Source: Calliopsis andreniformis (taxonomy: Eukaryota > Arthropoda > Insecta > Hymenoptera > Andrenidae). Taken from it: DNA of 64,000 bases. Both the position numbers and the translations under genes were made by a program. This document shows, piece by piece, positions 11,128 to 23,846 of the stretch (positions are counted from its first letter, which is position 1; every line of letters begins with the position of its first letter). Under the pieces are notes generated by a model. The model was not told where the DNA came from and made no database searches. It worked only from the letters and a program-made list of their open reading frames with translations. The stretch covers positions 4,092,001 to 4,156,000 of the forward strand of contig NW_027480440.1 in the NCBI RefSeq assembly GCF_051401765.1, read 5' to 3'.

Positions 11128-13025
11128 ATGGTCAGTCCTCAATACCGAATCCTCAAACTTCAATCCTCAATCCTCAATCTTCAATCCTCAATCTTAATCA
11201 CCAATCCTCAATACTCAATCTTCAATCCTCAATCCTCAATCCTCAATCCTCAATCCTCAATCTTCAATTCTCAATACTCAATCTTCAATCCTCAATCCTC
11301 AATCCTCAATCCTCAGTCCTCAATCTTCAATCCTCAATACTCAATCTTCTGTAATCAATCCTCAATTCTCAATTCTCAAAACTCAATCCTCAATCGTCAA
11401 TCCTCAATCCCCAATCCTCAATCTTCTATCCTCAATCCTCAATCCTCAATCCTCAATACTCAATCTTCAATCCACAATACTCAATCTTCAATCCTCAATC
11501 CTCAATCCTCAATCCTCAATCCTCAATCCTCAATCCTCAATCTTCAATCCTCAATACTCAGTCTTCAATCCTCAATCCTCAATCCTCAATCCTCAATCCT
11601 CATTCGTCAATAATCAATACCCAATCCTCAATCTTCAATCCTCAATCCTCAATCCTCAATTCTCAATCCTCAATCCTCAATCCTCAGACCTCAAACAGCA
11701 ATACTCAACCCTCAGTCCTCGTTCTCAATACACAACCATCAATACTCAATCGTCAACCTTCAATCTTCAATATTCAATCTTCAGTCCTCAATCCTCAATC
11801 CTCGATCATCAATCCTAAATCCTCAATATTCAAACAGCAATACCCAATCCTCAGTCTTCAATCCGCAATCCTCAATCATCAATCCTCAATCCTCAATCCT
11901 CAATCCTCAATCCTCAGTCCTCAAACCTCAAACCTGAATCCCCAACCCTGAATCCTCAATCTTCAGACCTCAGTCCTCAACAATCAGTTGTCAATTCACA
12001 ATCCTCAATAGAAGATCATCAATTCACAGTTTCCAATACACAATACTGAATCTGCAATCTTCAAATCTCTATCCACAAACATCAATACTCATCATTCAAC
12101 CCTCAACACTCAGTCCGCAATCCTCAATCTTCAATACTCAATCCTCAATCCTCAATCCTCGATCCACAATCTTCAATCCTCAATACTCAATCTTCAATCC
12201 TCGATCCTCAATCCTCAATCCTCAATCCTCAATCCTCAATCCTCAATCCTACAATCCTCAACCTTCAATCCTCAATACTCAGTCTTCAATCCTACAATCC
12301 TCAACCTTCAATCCTCAATACTCAGTCTTCAATGCTCAATCCTCAATCCTCAATCCTCAATCGTCAATCCTCAATCCTCAATCCTCAAGCCTCAATCCTC
12401 AATCCTCAATCCTCAATCCTCAGTCCTCAAACCTCAAACCTGAATCCCCAACCCTGAATCCTCAATCTTCAGACCTCAGTCCTCAACAATCAGTTGTCAA
12501 TTCACAATCCTCAATAGAAGATCATCAATTCACAGTTTTCAATACTCAATACTCAAACTGCAATCATCAAATCTCTATCCACAAACATCAATTCTCATCA
12601 CTCAACACTCAACACTCAGTCCCCAATCCTCAATCTTCAATCCTCAATCCTCAAACCGCAATCCTCAATACTCAATCTTCAATCCTCAATTCCCAATCCT
12701 CAGTCTTCATTCCTCAATCCTCAATCCTCAATTCTCAATCCTCAATCCTACAATCCTCAACCTTCAATCCTCAATACTCAGTCTTCAATCCTACAATCCT
12801 CAACCTTCAATCCTCAATACTCAGTCTTCAATGCTCAATCCTCAATCCTCAATCCTCAATCCTCAATCCTCAATTCTCAATCCTCAATCCACAATCCTCA
12901 ACCTTCAATCCTCAATACTCAGTCTTCAATGCTCAATCCTCAATCCTCAATCCTCAATACTCAATCCTCAACCGTCAATCTTCAATCCTCAATACTCAAT
13001 CTTCAATCCTCAATCCTCAATCCTC
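11128..13025 (+). repeat. 2,395-bp HOR, unit 3 (partial, about 1.9 kb)
   Basis: Anchors at 11984 and 12490 keep the 2,395-bp spacing. The copy breaks off near 13020, where units 1 and 2 read CATTCCTCAATCC while this one goes on as plain heptamers into a class C module, as at 3720. The 11128-13025 stretch equals 1825-3722 at offset 9,303. Confidence 0.87.
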
Positions 13026-14100
13026 AATCCTCAATCCTCAATCCTCAATCCTCAATCGTCAATCTTCAATCCTCAATCCTCAACCCTCAATCGTCAGGCA
13101 TCAATTCTCAATACTCAATCTTCAATCCTCTATCCTCAATCCTCATTCCTCAATGCTCATTCTTCAATCCTCAATACCTAATCCTCAATCTTCAATCCTC
13201 AATCCTCAATCCTCAACTCTCAATCCTCAATCCTCAGTCCTCAGTCCTCAAACCTCAATCCTCAACCCTCAGCCCTCATCCTCAATCCTCAATCCTCAAT
13301 CTTCAATCCTCAATCCTCAACCCTCAACCCTCAGTAATCAATCCTCAATCCTCAGTCCTCAAACCTCAATCCTGAATCCTGAATCCTGAATCCTCAATCT
13401 TCAGACATCAGACCTCAACTGTCAGACGTCAATCCACAATCCTCGATAGAATATCATCAATTCACAGTTTTCAATACTCAATACTCAATCTGCAATCTTC
13501 AGACCTCTATCCCCAAACATCAATTCTCATCACTCAACCCTCAACACTCAGTCCCCAATCCTCAATCTTCAATCCTCAATCCTCAATCCGCAATCCTCAA
13601 TCCTCAATGTTCAATCCACAATACTCAATCTTCAATCCTCAATCCTCAATCCTCAATCCTCAATCCTCAATCCTCAATCGTCAATCTTCAATCCTCAATA
13701 CTCAATCTTCTGTAATCAATCATCAATTCTCAATCCTCAATACTCAATCCTCAATCCTCAATCCTCAATCCTCAATCCTCAATCCTCAATCATCAAACCT
13801 CAATCTTCAATCCTCAGTCCCAAATCCTCAATCTTCATAACTCAATCCTCAATCCTCATTCTTCAATACTCAATACCCAATCCTCAATATTCAATCCTCA
13901 ATCCTCAATCCTCAATTCTCAATCCTCAATCCTCAGTCCTCAATCTTCAATCCTCAATACTCAATCTTCTGTAATCAATCCTCAATTCTCAATCCTCAAT
14001 ACTCAATCCTCAATCGTCAATCCTCAATCGCCAATCCGCAATCTTCAATCCTCAGTCCCGAATCCTCAATCTTCATTACTCAATCCTCAATCCTCAATTC
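13026..14100 (+). repeat. Class C module, copy 2
   Basis: Class C anchor at 13421 and ATGTTCAATCC at 13607. It follows the first C module at offset 9,310 until about 14090, where 56 bp (eight heptamers, from CATTCTTCAATACTC onward) of the first copy are absent. Confidence 0.85.
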
Positions 14101-15284
14101 TCAATCCTCAATCCTCAATCCTCAGACCTCAAACAGCAATACTCAACCCTCAGTCCTCGTCCTCAATACACAACCATCAATACTCAATCGTCAAACTTCA
14201 ATCTTCAATATTCAATCTTCAGTTCTCAATCCTCAATCCTCGATCCTCAATCCTAAATCCTCAATATTCAAACAGCAATACCCAATCCTCAATCTTCAAT
14301 CCGCAATCCTCAATCATCAATCCTCAATCCTCAATCCTCAATCCTCAATCCTCAGACCTCAAACCTCAGACCTGAATCCCCAATCCTGAATCCTCAATCT
14401 TCAGACCTCAGTCCTCAACAATCAGTTGTCAATTCACAATCCTCAATAGAAGATCATCAATTCACAGTTCTCAATACACAATACTCAATCCTCAATCCTC
14501 AATCCTCAATCCTCAATCCAAAATCTTCAATCCTCAATACTCAATCTGCAATCCTCAATCCTCAGTCCTCACTCCTCAATACTCATTCTTCAATCCTCAA
14601 TACCGAATCCTCAATCTTCAATCCTCAATCCTCAATCCTCAATTCTCAATCCTCAAACCTCAGTCCTCAGACTTCAAACATAATACTGAATCCTCAGTCC
14701 TCGTCCTCAATCGACAACCCTCAATCCTCAATCCTCAATCTTCAATAATTAATAAACAATCTTCAATCCTCAATTCTCGATCCTCAATCCTCAACCCACA
14801 ATCCTCAATGTTCAGTCCTCAATACCGAATCCTCAATCTTCAATCCTCAATCCTCAATCTTCAATCCTCAATCTTAATCTCCAAACCTCAATACTCAAAC
14901 TTCAATCCTCAATCCTCAATCCTCAATCCTCAATCCTCAATCTTCAATCCTCAATACTCAATCTTCAATCCTCAGTCCTCAATCCTCAATCCTCAATCCT
15001 CAATCCCCAATCTTCAATCCTCAATACTCAATCTGCAATCCTCAATCCTCAGTCCTCACTCCTCAATACTCATTCTTCAATCCTCAATACCGAATCCTCA
15101 ATCTTTAATCCTAAATCGTCAATCCTCAATTCTCAATCATCAAACCTCAATCCTCAATCCTCAATCCTCAATCCTCAATCTTCAATCCTCTATACACAAT
15201 CCTCAATCCTCAATCCTCAGTCCTCAAACCTCAATACTGAATCGTCAATCCTGAATCCTCAATCTTCAGCCCTCAGTCCACAAC
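14101..15284 (+). repeat. Segment with short A anchor and second AT-rich form
   Basis: The class A anchor at 14422 is the short form. Then come AACATAATACTGAATCC, the AATAATTAATAAACAATC form of the AT-rich module (14744) and ATGTTCAG (14808) followed by TTAATCTCCAAACC. The same order is seen at 57574-58100 and 62026-62550, making this an older copy of part of the 4.45-kb HOR. Confidence 0.8.
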
Positions 15285-15692
15285 GATCTGTTGTTAATCC
15301 TCAGTCCTCAATAGAATATCCTCAATTCACAGTTTTCATTACTCAATACTCAATCTGCAATCTTCAAATCTCTATCCACAGACATCAATTCTCATCACTC
15401 AACCCTCAACACTCAGTCCCCAATCCTCAATATTCAATCCTCAATTCTCAACCCTCAATCCTACAATCCTCAACCTTCAATCCTCAATACTCAGTCTTCA
15501 ATGCTCAATCCTCAATCCTCAATCCTCAATCCTCAATATTCAACACACAACCCTCAACCATCAATCCTCAATACTCAACCATCAATCCTCAGTTCTCAAT
15601 ACTCAATAGAATGTCCTGAATTCTCATGATTCAATACTCAATCGTCAATATTCAATAATCAAATCTCAATCCTCAAACATCAATACTCAACA
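15285..15692 (+). repeat. Class B copy and unique class D stretch
   Basis: A class B anchor (15290, with CGATCTGTTGTTAATCC) is followed by plain heptamers, then by the single class D segment. CAACACACAACCCTCAACC near 15541 and the units around it have no match elsewhere in the window. Confidence 0.75.
15541..15692 (+). repeat. Class D anchor segment (single, most diverged)
   Basis: This stretch aligns loosely with the other anchors: AATAGAATGTCC matches TAGAATATCC of class B, and AAACATCAATACTCAACACT matches the 3' part of class A. The middle is different (GAATTCTCATGATTCAATAC, ATTCAATAATCAAATC). I find no second copy in the window. It ends exactly where the 531-bp block that also opens the window begins. 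It looks like an old anchor that escaped homogenisation. Confidence 0.7.
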
Positions 15693-16223
15693 CTGAATCC
15701 TCAATACTCAGTCCTCTCTCTTCAATCCTCCATCCTCAATCCCCAATCCTCAAGCGTCAATCCTCAATACTCAATCTTCAATCCTCAGTCCTCAGTCCTC
15801 AAACCTCAATTCTGAATCCTCAATCCTGAATCCTCAATCTTCAGCCCTCAGTCCACAACAATCCGTTGTTAATCCTCAGTCCTCAATAGAATATCCTCAA
15901 TTCACAGTTTTCATTACTCAATACTCAATCTGCAATCTTCAAATCTCTATCCACAAACATCAATTCTCATCACTCAACCCTCAACACTCAGTCCCCAATC
16001 CTCAATATTCAATCCTCAATTCTCAATCCTCTATCCTACAATCCTCAACTTTCAATCCTCAATACTCAGTCTTCAATGCTCAATCCTCAATCCTCAATCC
16101 TCAATACTCAATCCTCAACCGTCAATCTTCAATCCTCAATACTCAATCTTCAATCCTCAATCCTCAATCCTCATTCTTCAATCCTCAATACCCAATCCTC
16201 AATCCTCAATACTCAATCCTCAA
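15693..16223 (+). repeat. 531-bp block, copy 2
   Basis: Second copy of 1-531, including a class B anchor at 15865. It diverges after 16223 into a path leading to a class E anchor. Confidence 0.88.
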
Positions 16224-17690
16224 TCCTCAATTCTCAATCCTCAATCCTCAGTCCTCAGTCCTCTAACCTGAATCCTCAACCCTCAGCCCTCATCCTAAAT
16301 CCTCAATCCTCAATCCTCAATCCTCTATCTTCAATCCTCAATACTCAATCTTCAATCCTCAATCCTCAGTCCTCAGACCTCAATTCTGAATCCTCAATCC
16401 TGAATCCTCATTCTTCAGCCCTCAGTCCTCAACAACCAGTTGTCAATTCACAAACCTCAATAGAAGATCATCAATTCACAGTTTTCAATACACAATACTC
16501 AATCTGCAATCTTCAAATCTCTATCCACAAACATCAATTATCATCATTCAACCCTCAACACTCAGTCCGCAATCCTCAATCTTCAATACTCAATCCTCAA
16601 TTCTCAATCTTCAACCCTCAATACTGAATCTTCAATCCTCAATCCTCAATCCTCAATCCTCAATTCTCAATCCTCAATCCTCAGTCCTCAATCTTCAATC
16701 CTCAATACTCAATCTTCTGTAATCAATCCTCAATTCTCAATCCTCAATACTCAATCCTCAATCGTCAATCCTCAATCCCCAATCCTCAATCTTCAATCCT
16801 CAATCCTCAATCCTCAATCCTCAATCCTCAATCTTCAATCCACAATACTCAATCTTCAATCCACAATCCTCAATCCTCAATCCTCAATCCTCAATCCTCA
16901 ATCCTCAATCTTCAATCCTCAATACTCAGTCTTCAATCCTCAATCCTCAATCCTCAATCCTCAATCCTCATTCGTCAATAATCAATACCCAATCCTCAAT
17001 CTTCAATCCTCAATCCTCAATCCTCAATTCTCAATTCTCAATCCTCAATCCTCAGACCCCAAGCAGCAATACTCAACCCTCAGTCCTCGTCCTCAATACA
17101 CAACCATCAATACTCAATCGTCAATCTTCAATCTTCAATATTCAATCTTCAGTCCTCAATCCTCAATCCTCGATCCTCAAACCTAAATCCTCAATATTCA
17201 AACAGCAATACCCAATCCTCAATCTTCAATCCGCAATCCTTCATCATCAATCCTCAATCCTCAATCCTCAATCCTCAATCCTCAGTCCTCAAACCTCAAA
17301 CCTGAATCCCCAACCCTGAATCCTCAATCTTCAGACCTCAGTCCTCAACAATCAGTTGTCAAATCACAATCCTCAATAGAAGATCATCAATTCACAGTTT
17401 TCAATACACAATACTCAACCTGCAATCTTCAAATCTCTATCCACAAACATCAATTCCCATCATTCAACCCTCAACACTCAGTCCCCAATCCTCAATCTTC
17501 AATCCTCAATCCTCAAACCGCAATCCTCAATACTCAATCTTCAATCCTCAATTCCCAATCCTCAATCTTCATTCCTCAATCCTCAATCCTCAATTCTCAA
17601 TCCTCAATCCTACAATCCTCAACCTTCAATCCTCAATACTCAGTCTTCAATCCTACAATCCCCAACCTTCAATCCTCAATACTCAGTCTT
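16224..17690 (+). repeat. First E plus A module
   Basis: Class E anchor at 16435 and class A anchor (AAATCAC form) at 17352, separated by the TTCTGTAATC unit and heptamers, with the ACCCCAAGCAGCAATAC landmark near 17055. The layout is that of the 1.6-kb units at 20-22 kb and 28.6-30.2 kb. Relative to the window start, this stretch separates two blocks (1-531 and about 600-2830) that are almost adjacent there. Confidence 0.78.
16400..16570 (+). repeat. Class E anchor segment (4 copies)
   Basis: Similar to class A but reads ACAACCAGTTGTC and CATTCTTCAGCCCTCAG upstream, with AATTATCATCATTC in the 3' part. ACCAGTTGTC starts at 16435, 20465, 22082 and 29296. The centre ACAACCAGTTGT (16432-16443) is a perfect 5-bp inverted repeat around CA. 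Every copy is followed by a short A-type module, forming the 1.6-kb unit of the 16-31 kb region. Confidence 0.87.
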
Positions 17691-19921
17691 CAATGCTCAA
17701 TCCTCAATCCTCAATCCTCAATCCTCAATCCTCAATTCTCAATCCTCAATCCACGATCCTCAACCTTCAATCCTCAATACTCAGTCTTCAATGCTCAATC
17801 CTCAATCCTCAATCCTCAATACTCAATCCTCAACCGTCAATCTTCAATCCTCAATACTCAATCTTCAATCCTCAATCCTCAATCCTCATTCCTCAATCCT
17901 CAATACCCAATCCTCAATCTTCAATACTCAATCCTCAATACTCAATTCTCAATCCTCAATCCTCAGTCCTCAGTCCTCTAACCTGAATCATCAACCCTCA
18001 GCCCTCATCCTCAATCCTCAATCCTCAATCCTCAATCCTCAATTCTCAATCCTCAATCCACAATCCTCAACCTTCAATCCTCAATACTCAGTCTTCAATG
18101 CTCAATCCTCAATCCTCAATCCTCAATACTCAATCCTCAATCGTCAATCTTCAGTCCTCAATACACAACCTTCAATCCTCATTCTTCAATCCTCAATACC
18201 CAATCCTCAATCTTCAATCCTCAATCCTCAATCCTCAATTCTCAATCCTCAATCCTCAGTCCTCAATCTTCAATCCTCAATACTCAATCTTCTGTAATCA
18301 ATCCTCAATTCTCAATCCTCAATACTCAATCCTCAATCGTCAATCCTCAATCCCCAATCCTCAATCTTCAATCCTCAATCCTCAATCCTCAATCCTCAAT
18401 CCTCAATCCTCAATCTTCAATCCTCAATACTCAATCTTCAATCCTCAATCCTCAGTCCTCAATCTTCAAACCTCAATGCTCAATTCTCAATCCTCAATCC
18501 TCAGTCCTCAATCCTCAATCCTCAATCCTCAAACCTGAATCCTCAATCCTCAATACTCAATCTTCAATGCTCAATCCTCAGTCCTCAATCTTCATTCCTC
18601 AATGCACAATCCTCAATCCTCAATACTCAGTCCTCAATCCTCAATCCTCAATCCTCAAACCTCAATCCTCCATCCTCAAACCTGATTCCTCAATCTTCAA
18701 TCCTCAATACCGAATCCTCAATCTTCAATCCTCAATCCTCAATCCTGAATTCTCAATCCTCAAACCTCAATTCACAGACTTCAAACATCAATACTCAACC
18801 CTCAGTCCTCGACCTCAATCGACAACACTCAATCCTCAATCCTCAATTTTCAATCATTAATAATCAATCTTCAATCCTCAATCCTCGATCCTCAATCCTC
18901 AACCCTCAATCCTCAATGTTCAGTCCTCAATACCGAATCCTCAAACTTCAATCCTCAATCCTCAATCTTCAATCCTCAATCTTAATCACCAATCCTCAAT
19001 ACTCAATCTTCAATCCTGAATCCTCAATCCTCAATCCTCAATCCTCAATCTTCAATTCTCAATACTCAATCTTCAATCCTCAATCCTCAATCCTCAATCC
19101 TCACTCCTCAATCTTCAATCCTCAATACTCAATCTTCTGTAATCAATCCTCAATTCTCAATTCTCAAAACTCAATCCTCAATCGTCAATCCTCAATCCCC
19201 AATCCTCAATCTTCTATCCTCAATCCTCAATCCTCAATCCTCAATACTCAATCTTCAATCCACAATACTCAATCTTCAATCCTCAATCCTCAATCCTCAA
19301 TCCTCAATCCTCAATCCTCAATCCTCAATCTTCAATCCTCAATACTCAGTCTTCAATCCTCAATCCTCAATCCTCAATCCTCAATCCTCATTCGTCAATA
19401 ATCAATACCCAATCCTCAATCTTCAATCCTCAATCCTCAATCCTCAATTCTCAATCCTCAATCCTCAATCCTCAGACCTCAAGCAGCAATACTCAACCCT
19501 CAGTCCTCGTCCTCAATACACAACCATCAATACTCAATCGTCAATCTTCAATCTTCAATATTCAATCTTCAGTCCTCAATCCTCAATCCTCGATCCTCAA
19601 ACCTAAATCCTCAATATTCAAACAGCAATACCCAATCCTCAATCTTCATTCCGCAATCCTCAATCATCAATCCTCAATCCTCAATCCTCAATCCTCAATC
19701 CTCAGTCCTCAAACCTCAAACCTGAATCCCCAACCCTGAATCCTCAATCTTCAGACCTCAGTCCTCAACAATCAGTTGTCAAATCACAATCCTCAATAGA
19801 AGATCATCAATTCACAGTTTTCAATACACAATACTCAATCTGCAATCTTCAAATCTCTATCCACAGACATCAGTTCTCATCATTCAACCCTCAACACTCA
19901 GTCCCCAATCCTCAATCTTCA
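17691..19921 (+). repeat. Copy of about 600-2830
   Basis: Landmarks at 17693, 17791, 18098, 18567, 18855, 18916 and 19772 equal 602, 700, 1007, 1476, 1764, 1825 and 2681 plus 17,091. Differences include ATGTTCAG for ATGGTCAG, and from about 19480 the AAGCAGCAAT and AAATCAC variants instead of AAACAGCAAT and AATTCAC. The left part also matches 25449 onward at offset 7,658. Confidence 0.83.
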
Positions 19922-21388
19922 ATCCTCAATCCTCAAACCGCAATTCTCAATACTCAATCTTCAATCCTCAATTCCCAATCCTCAATCTTCATTCCTCAAT
20001 CCTCAATCCTCAATTCTCAATCCTCAATCCTACAATCCTCAACCTTCAATCCTCAATACTCAGTCTTCAATCCTACAATCCTCAACCTTCAATCCTCAAT
20101 ACTCAGTCTTCAATGCTCAATCCTCAATCCTCAATCCTCAATGCTCAATCCTCAATTCTCAATCCTCAATCCACAATCCTCAACCTTCAATCCTCAATAC
20201 TCAGTCTTCAATGCTCAATCCTCAATCCTCAATCCTCAATACTCAATCCTCAATCCTCAATTCTCAATACTCAATCCTCAGTCCTCAGACCTCTAACCTG
20301 AATCCTCAACCCTCAGCCCTCATCCTAAATCCTCAATCCTCAATCCTCAATCCTCTATCTTCAATCCTCAATACTCAATCTTCAATCCTCAATCCTCAGT
20401 CCTCAGACCTCAATTCTGAATCCTCAATCCTGAATCCTCATTCTTCAGCCCTCAGTCCTCAACAACCAGTTGTCAATTCACAATCCTCAATAGAAGATCA
20501 TCAATTCACAGTTTTCAATACACAATACTCAATCTGCAATCTTCAAATCTCTATCCACAAACATCAATTATCATCATTCAACCCTCAACACTCAGTCCGC
20601 AATCCTCAATCTTCAATACTCAATCCTCAATTCTCAATCTTCAATCCTCAATACTGAATCTTCAATCCTCAATCCTCAATCCTCAATCCTCAATTCTCAA
20701 TCCTCAATCCTCAGTCCTCAATCTTCAATCCTCAATACTCAATCTTCTGTAATCAATCCTCAATTATCAATCCTCAATACTCAATCCTCAATCGTCAATC
20801 CTCAATCCCCAATCCTCAATCTTCAATCCTCAATCCTCAATCCTCAATCCTCAATCCTCAATCTTCAATCCACAATACTCAATCTTCAATCCTCAATAGT
20901 CAATCCTCAATCCTCAATCCTCAATCCTCAATCCTCAATCTTCAATCCTCAATACTCAGTCTTCAATCCTCAATCCTCAATCCTCAATCCTCAATCCTCA
21001 ATCCTCATTCGTCAATAATCAATACCCAATCCTCAATCTTCAATCCTCAATCCTCAATCCTCAATTCTCAATCCTCAATCCTCAATCCTCAGACCTCAAG
21101 CAGCAATACTCAACCCTCAGTCCTCGTCCTCAATACACAACCATCAATACTCAATCGTCAATCTTCAATCTTCAATATTCAATCTTCAGTCCTCAATCCT
21201 CAATCCTCGATCCTCAAACCTAAATCCTCAATATTCAAACAGCAATACCCAATCCTCAATCTTCAATCCGCAATCCTCAATCATCAATCCTCAATCCTCA
21301 ATCCTCAATCCTCAATCCTCAGTCCTCAAACCTCAAACCTGAATCCCCAACCCTGAATCCTCAATCTTCAGACCTCAGTCCTCAACAA
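19772..21388 (+). repeat. 1,617-bp HOR unit (E plus A), full length
   Basis: Measured from A anchor to A anchor. It contains the E anchor at 20465. 1,617 is exactly 231 heptamers. Landmarks at 20113, 20211 and 20465 recur 1,617 bp later. Confidence 0.87.
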
Positions 21389-22690
21389 TCAGTTGTCAAA
21401 TCACAATCCTCAATAGAAGATCATCAATTCACAGTTTTCAATACACAATACTCAATCTGCAATCTTCATATCTCTATCCACAAACATCAGTTCTCATCAT
21501 TCAACCCTCAACACTCAGTCCCCAATCCTCAATCTTCAATCCTCAATCCTCAAACCGCAATCCTCAATACTCAATCTTCAATCCTCAATTCCCAATCCTC
21601 AATCTTCATTCCTCAATCGAAAATCCTCAATTCTCAATCCTCAATCCTACAATCCTCAACCTTCAATCCTCAATACTCAGTCTTCAATCCTACAATCCTC
21701 AACCTTCAATCCTCAATACTCAGTCTTCAATGCTCAATCCTCAATCCTCAATCCTCAATGCTCAATCCTCAATTCTCAATCCTCAATCCACAATCCTCAA
21801 CCTTCAATCCTCAATACTCAGTCTTCAATGCTCAATCCTCAATCCTCAATCCTCAATACTCAATCCTCAATCCTCAATTCTCAATCCTCAATCCTCAGTC
21901 CTCTGTCCTCTAACCTGAATCCTCAACCCTCAGCCCTCATCCTAAATCCTCAATCCTCAATCCTCAATCCTCTATCTTCAATCCTCAATACTCAATCTTC
22001 AATCCTCAATCCTCAGTCCTCAGACCTCAATTCTGAATCCTCAATCCTGAATCCTCATTCTTCAGCCCTCAGTCCTCAACAACCAGTTGTCAATTCACAA
22101 TCCTCAATAGAAGATCATCAATTCACAGTTTTCAATACACAATACTCAATCTGCAATCTTCAAATCTCTATCCACAAACATCAATTATCATCATTCAACC
22201 CTCAACACTCAGTCCGCAATCCTCAATCTTCAATACTCAATCCTCAATTCTCAATCTTCAATCCTCAATACTGAATCTTCAATCCTCAATCCTCAATCCT
22301 CAATCCTCATTCGTCAGTAATCAATACCCAATCCTCAATCTTCAATCCTCAATCCTCAATCCTCAATTCTCAATCCTCAATCCTCAATCCTCAGACCTCA
22401 AGCAGCAATACTCAACCCTCAGTCCTCGTCCTCAATACACAACCATCAATACTCAATCGTCAATCTTCAATCTTCAATATTCAATCTTCAGTCCTCAATC
22501 CTCAATCCTCGATCCTCAAACCTAAATCCTCAATATTCAAACAGCAATACCCAATCCTCAATCTTCAATCCGCAATCCTCAATCATCAATCCTCAATCCT
22601 CAATCCTCAATCCTCAATCCTCAGTCCTCAAACCTCAAACCTGAATCCCCAACCCTGAATCCTCAATCTTCAGACCTCAGTCCTCAACAA
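21389..22690 (+). repeat. 1,302-bp HOR unit, deleted form of the 1,617-bp unit
   Basis: Same order as the preceding unit but 315 bp shorter (45 heptamers). The loss lies between about 22285 and 22310: after ACTGAATC and a few plain units it goes straight to CATTCGTCAGTAATC, omitting the TTCTGTAATC stretch. The longer copy at 28610-30219 keeps it. Confidence 0.87.
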
Positions 22691-23846
22691 TCAGTTGTCA
22701 AATCACAATCCTCAATAGAAGATCATCAATTCACAGTTTTCAATACACAATACTCAATCTGCAATCTTCAAATCTCTATCCACAAACATCAGTTCTCATC
22801 ATTCAACCCTCAACACTCAGTCCCCAATCCTCAATCTTCAATCCTCAATCCTCAAACCGCAATCCTCAATACTCAATCTTCAATCCTCAATTCCCAATCC
22901 TCAATCTTCATTCCTCAATCCTCAATCCTCAATTCTCAATCCTCAATCCTACAATCCTCAACCTTCAATCCTCAATACTCAGTCTTCAATCCTACAATCC
23001 TCAACCTTCAATCCTCAATACTCAGTCTTCAATGCTCAATCCTCAATCCTCAATGCTCAATCCTCAATTCTCAATCCTCAATCCACAATCCTCAACCTTC
23101 AATCCTCAATACTCAGTCTTCAATGCTCAATCCTCAATCCTCAATCCTCAATACTCAATCCTCAACCGTCAATCTTCAATCCTCAATACTCAATCTTCAA
23201 TCCTCAATCCTCAATCCTCATTCCTCAATCCTCAATACCCAATCCTCAATCTTCAACACTCAATTCTCAATCCTCAATCCTCAGTCCTCAATCTTCAATC
23301 CTCAATACTCAATCTTCTGTAATCAATCCTCAATTCTCAATCCTCAATACTCAATCCTCAATCGTCAATCCTCAATCCCCAATCCTCAATCTTCAATCCT
23401 CAATCCTCAATCCTCAATCCTCAATCCTCAATCCTCAATCTTCAATCCTCCATACTCAACCTTCAATCCTCAATCCTCAGTCCTCAATCTTCAAACCTCA
23501 ATGCTCAATTCTCAATCCTCAATTCTCAATCCTCAATCCTCAATCCTCAGACCTCAAGCAGCAATACTCAACCCTCAGTCCTCGTCCTCAATACACAACC
23601 ATCAATACTCAATCGTCAATCTTCAATCTTCAATATTCAATCTTCAGTCCTCAATCCTCAATCCTCGATCCTCAAACCTAAATCCTCAATATTCAAACAG
23701 CAATACCCAATCCTCAACCTTCAATCCGCAATCCTCAATCATCAATCCTCAATCCTCAATCCTCAATCCTCAATCCTCAGTCCTCAAACCTCAAACCTGA
23801 ATCCCCAACCCTGAATCCTCAATCTTCAGACCTCAGTCCTCAACAA
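22691..23846 (+). repeat. 1,156-bp HOR unit
   Basis: From class A anchor to class A anchor, with ATGCTC at 23032 and 23123, TTCTGTAATC near 23315 and AAGCAGCAAT near 23557. It is one heptamer shorter than the next unit, because the ATGCTC spacer has one TCCTCAA fewer. It corresponds to 30220-31375 at offset 7,529. Confidence 0.87.
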
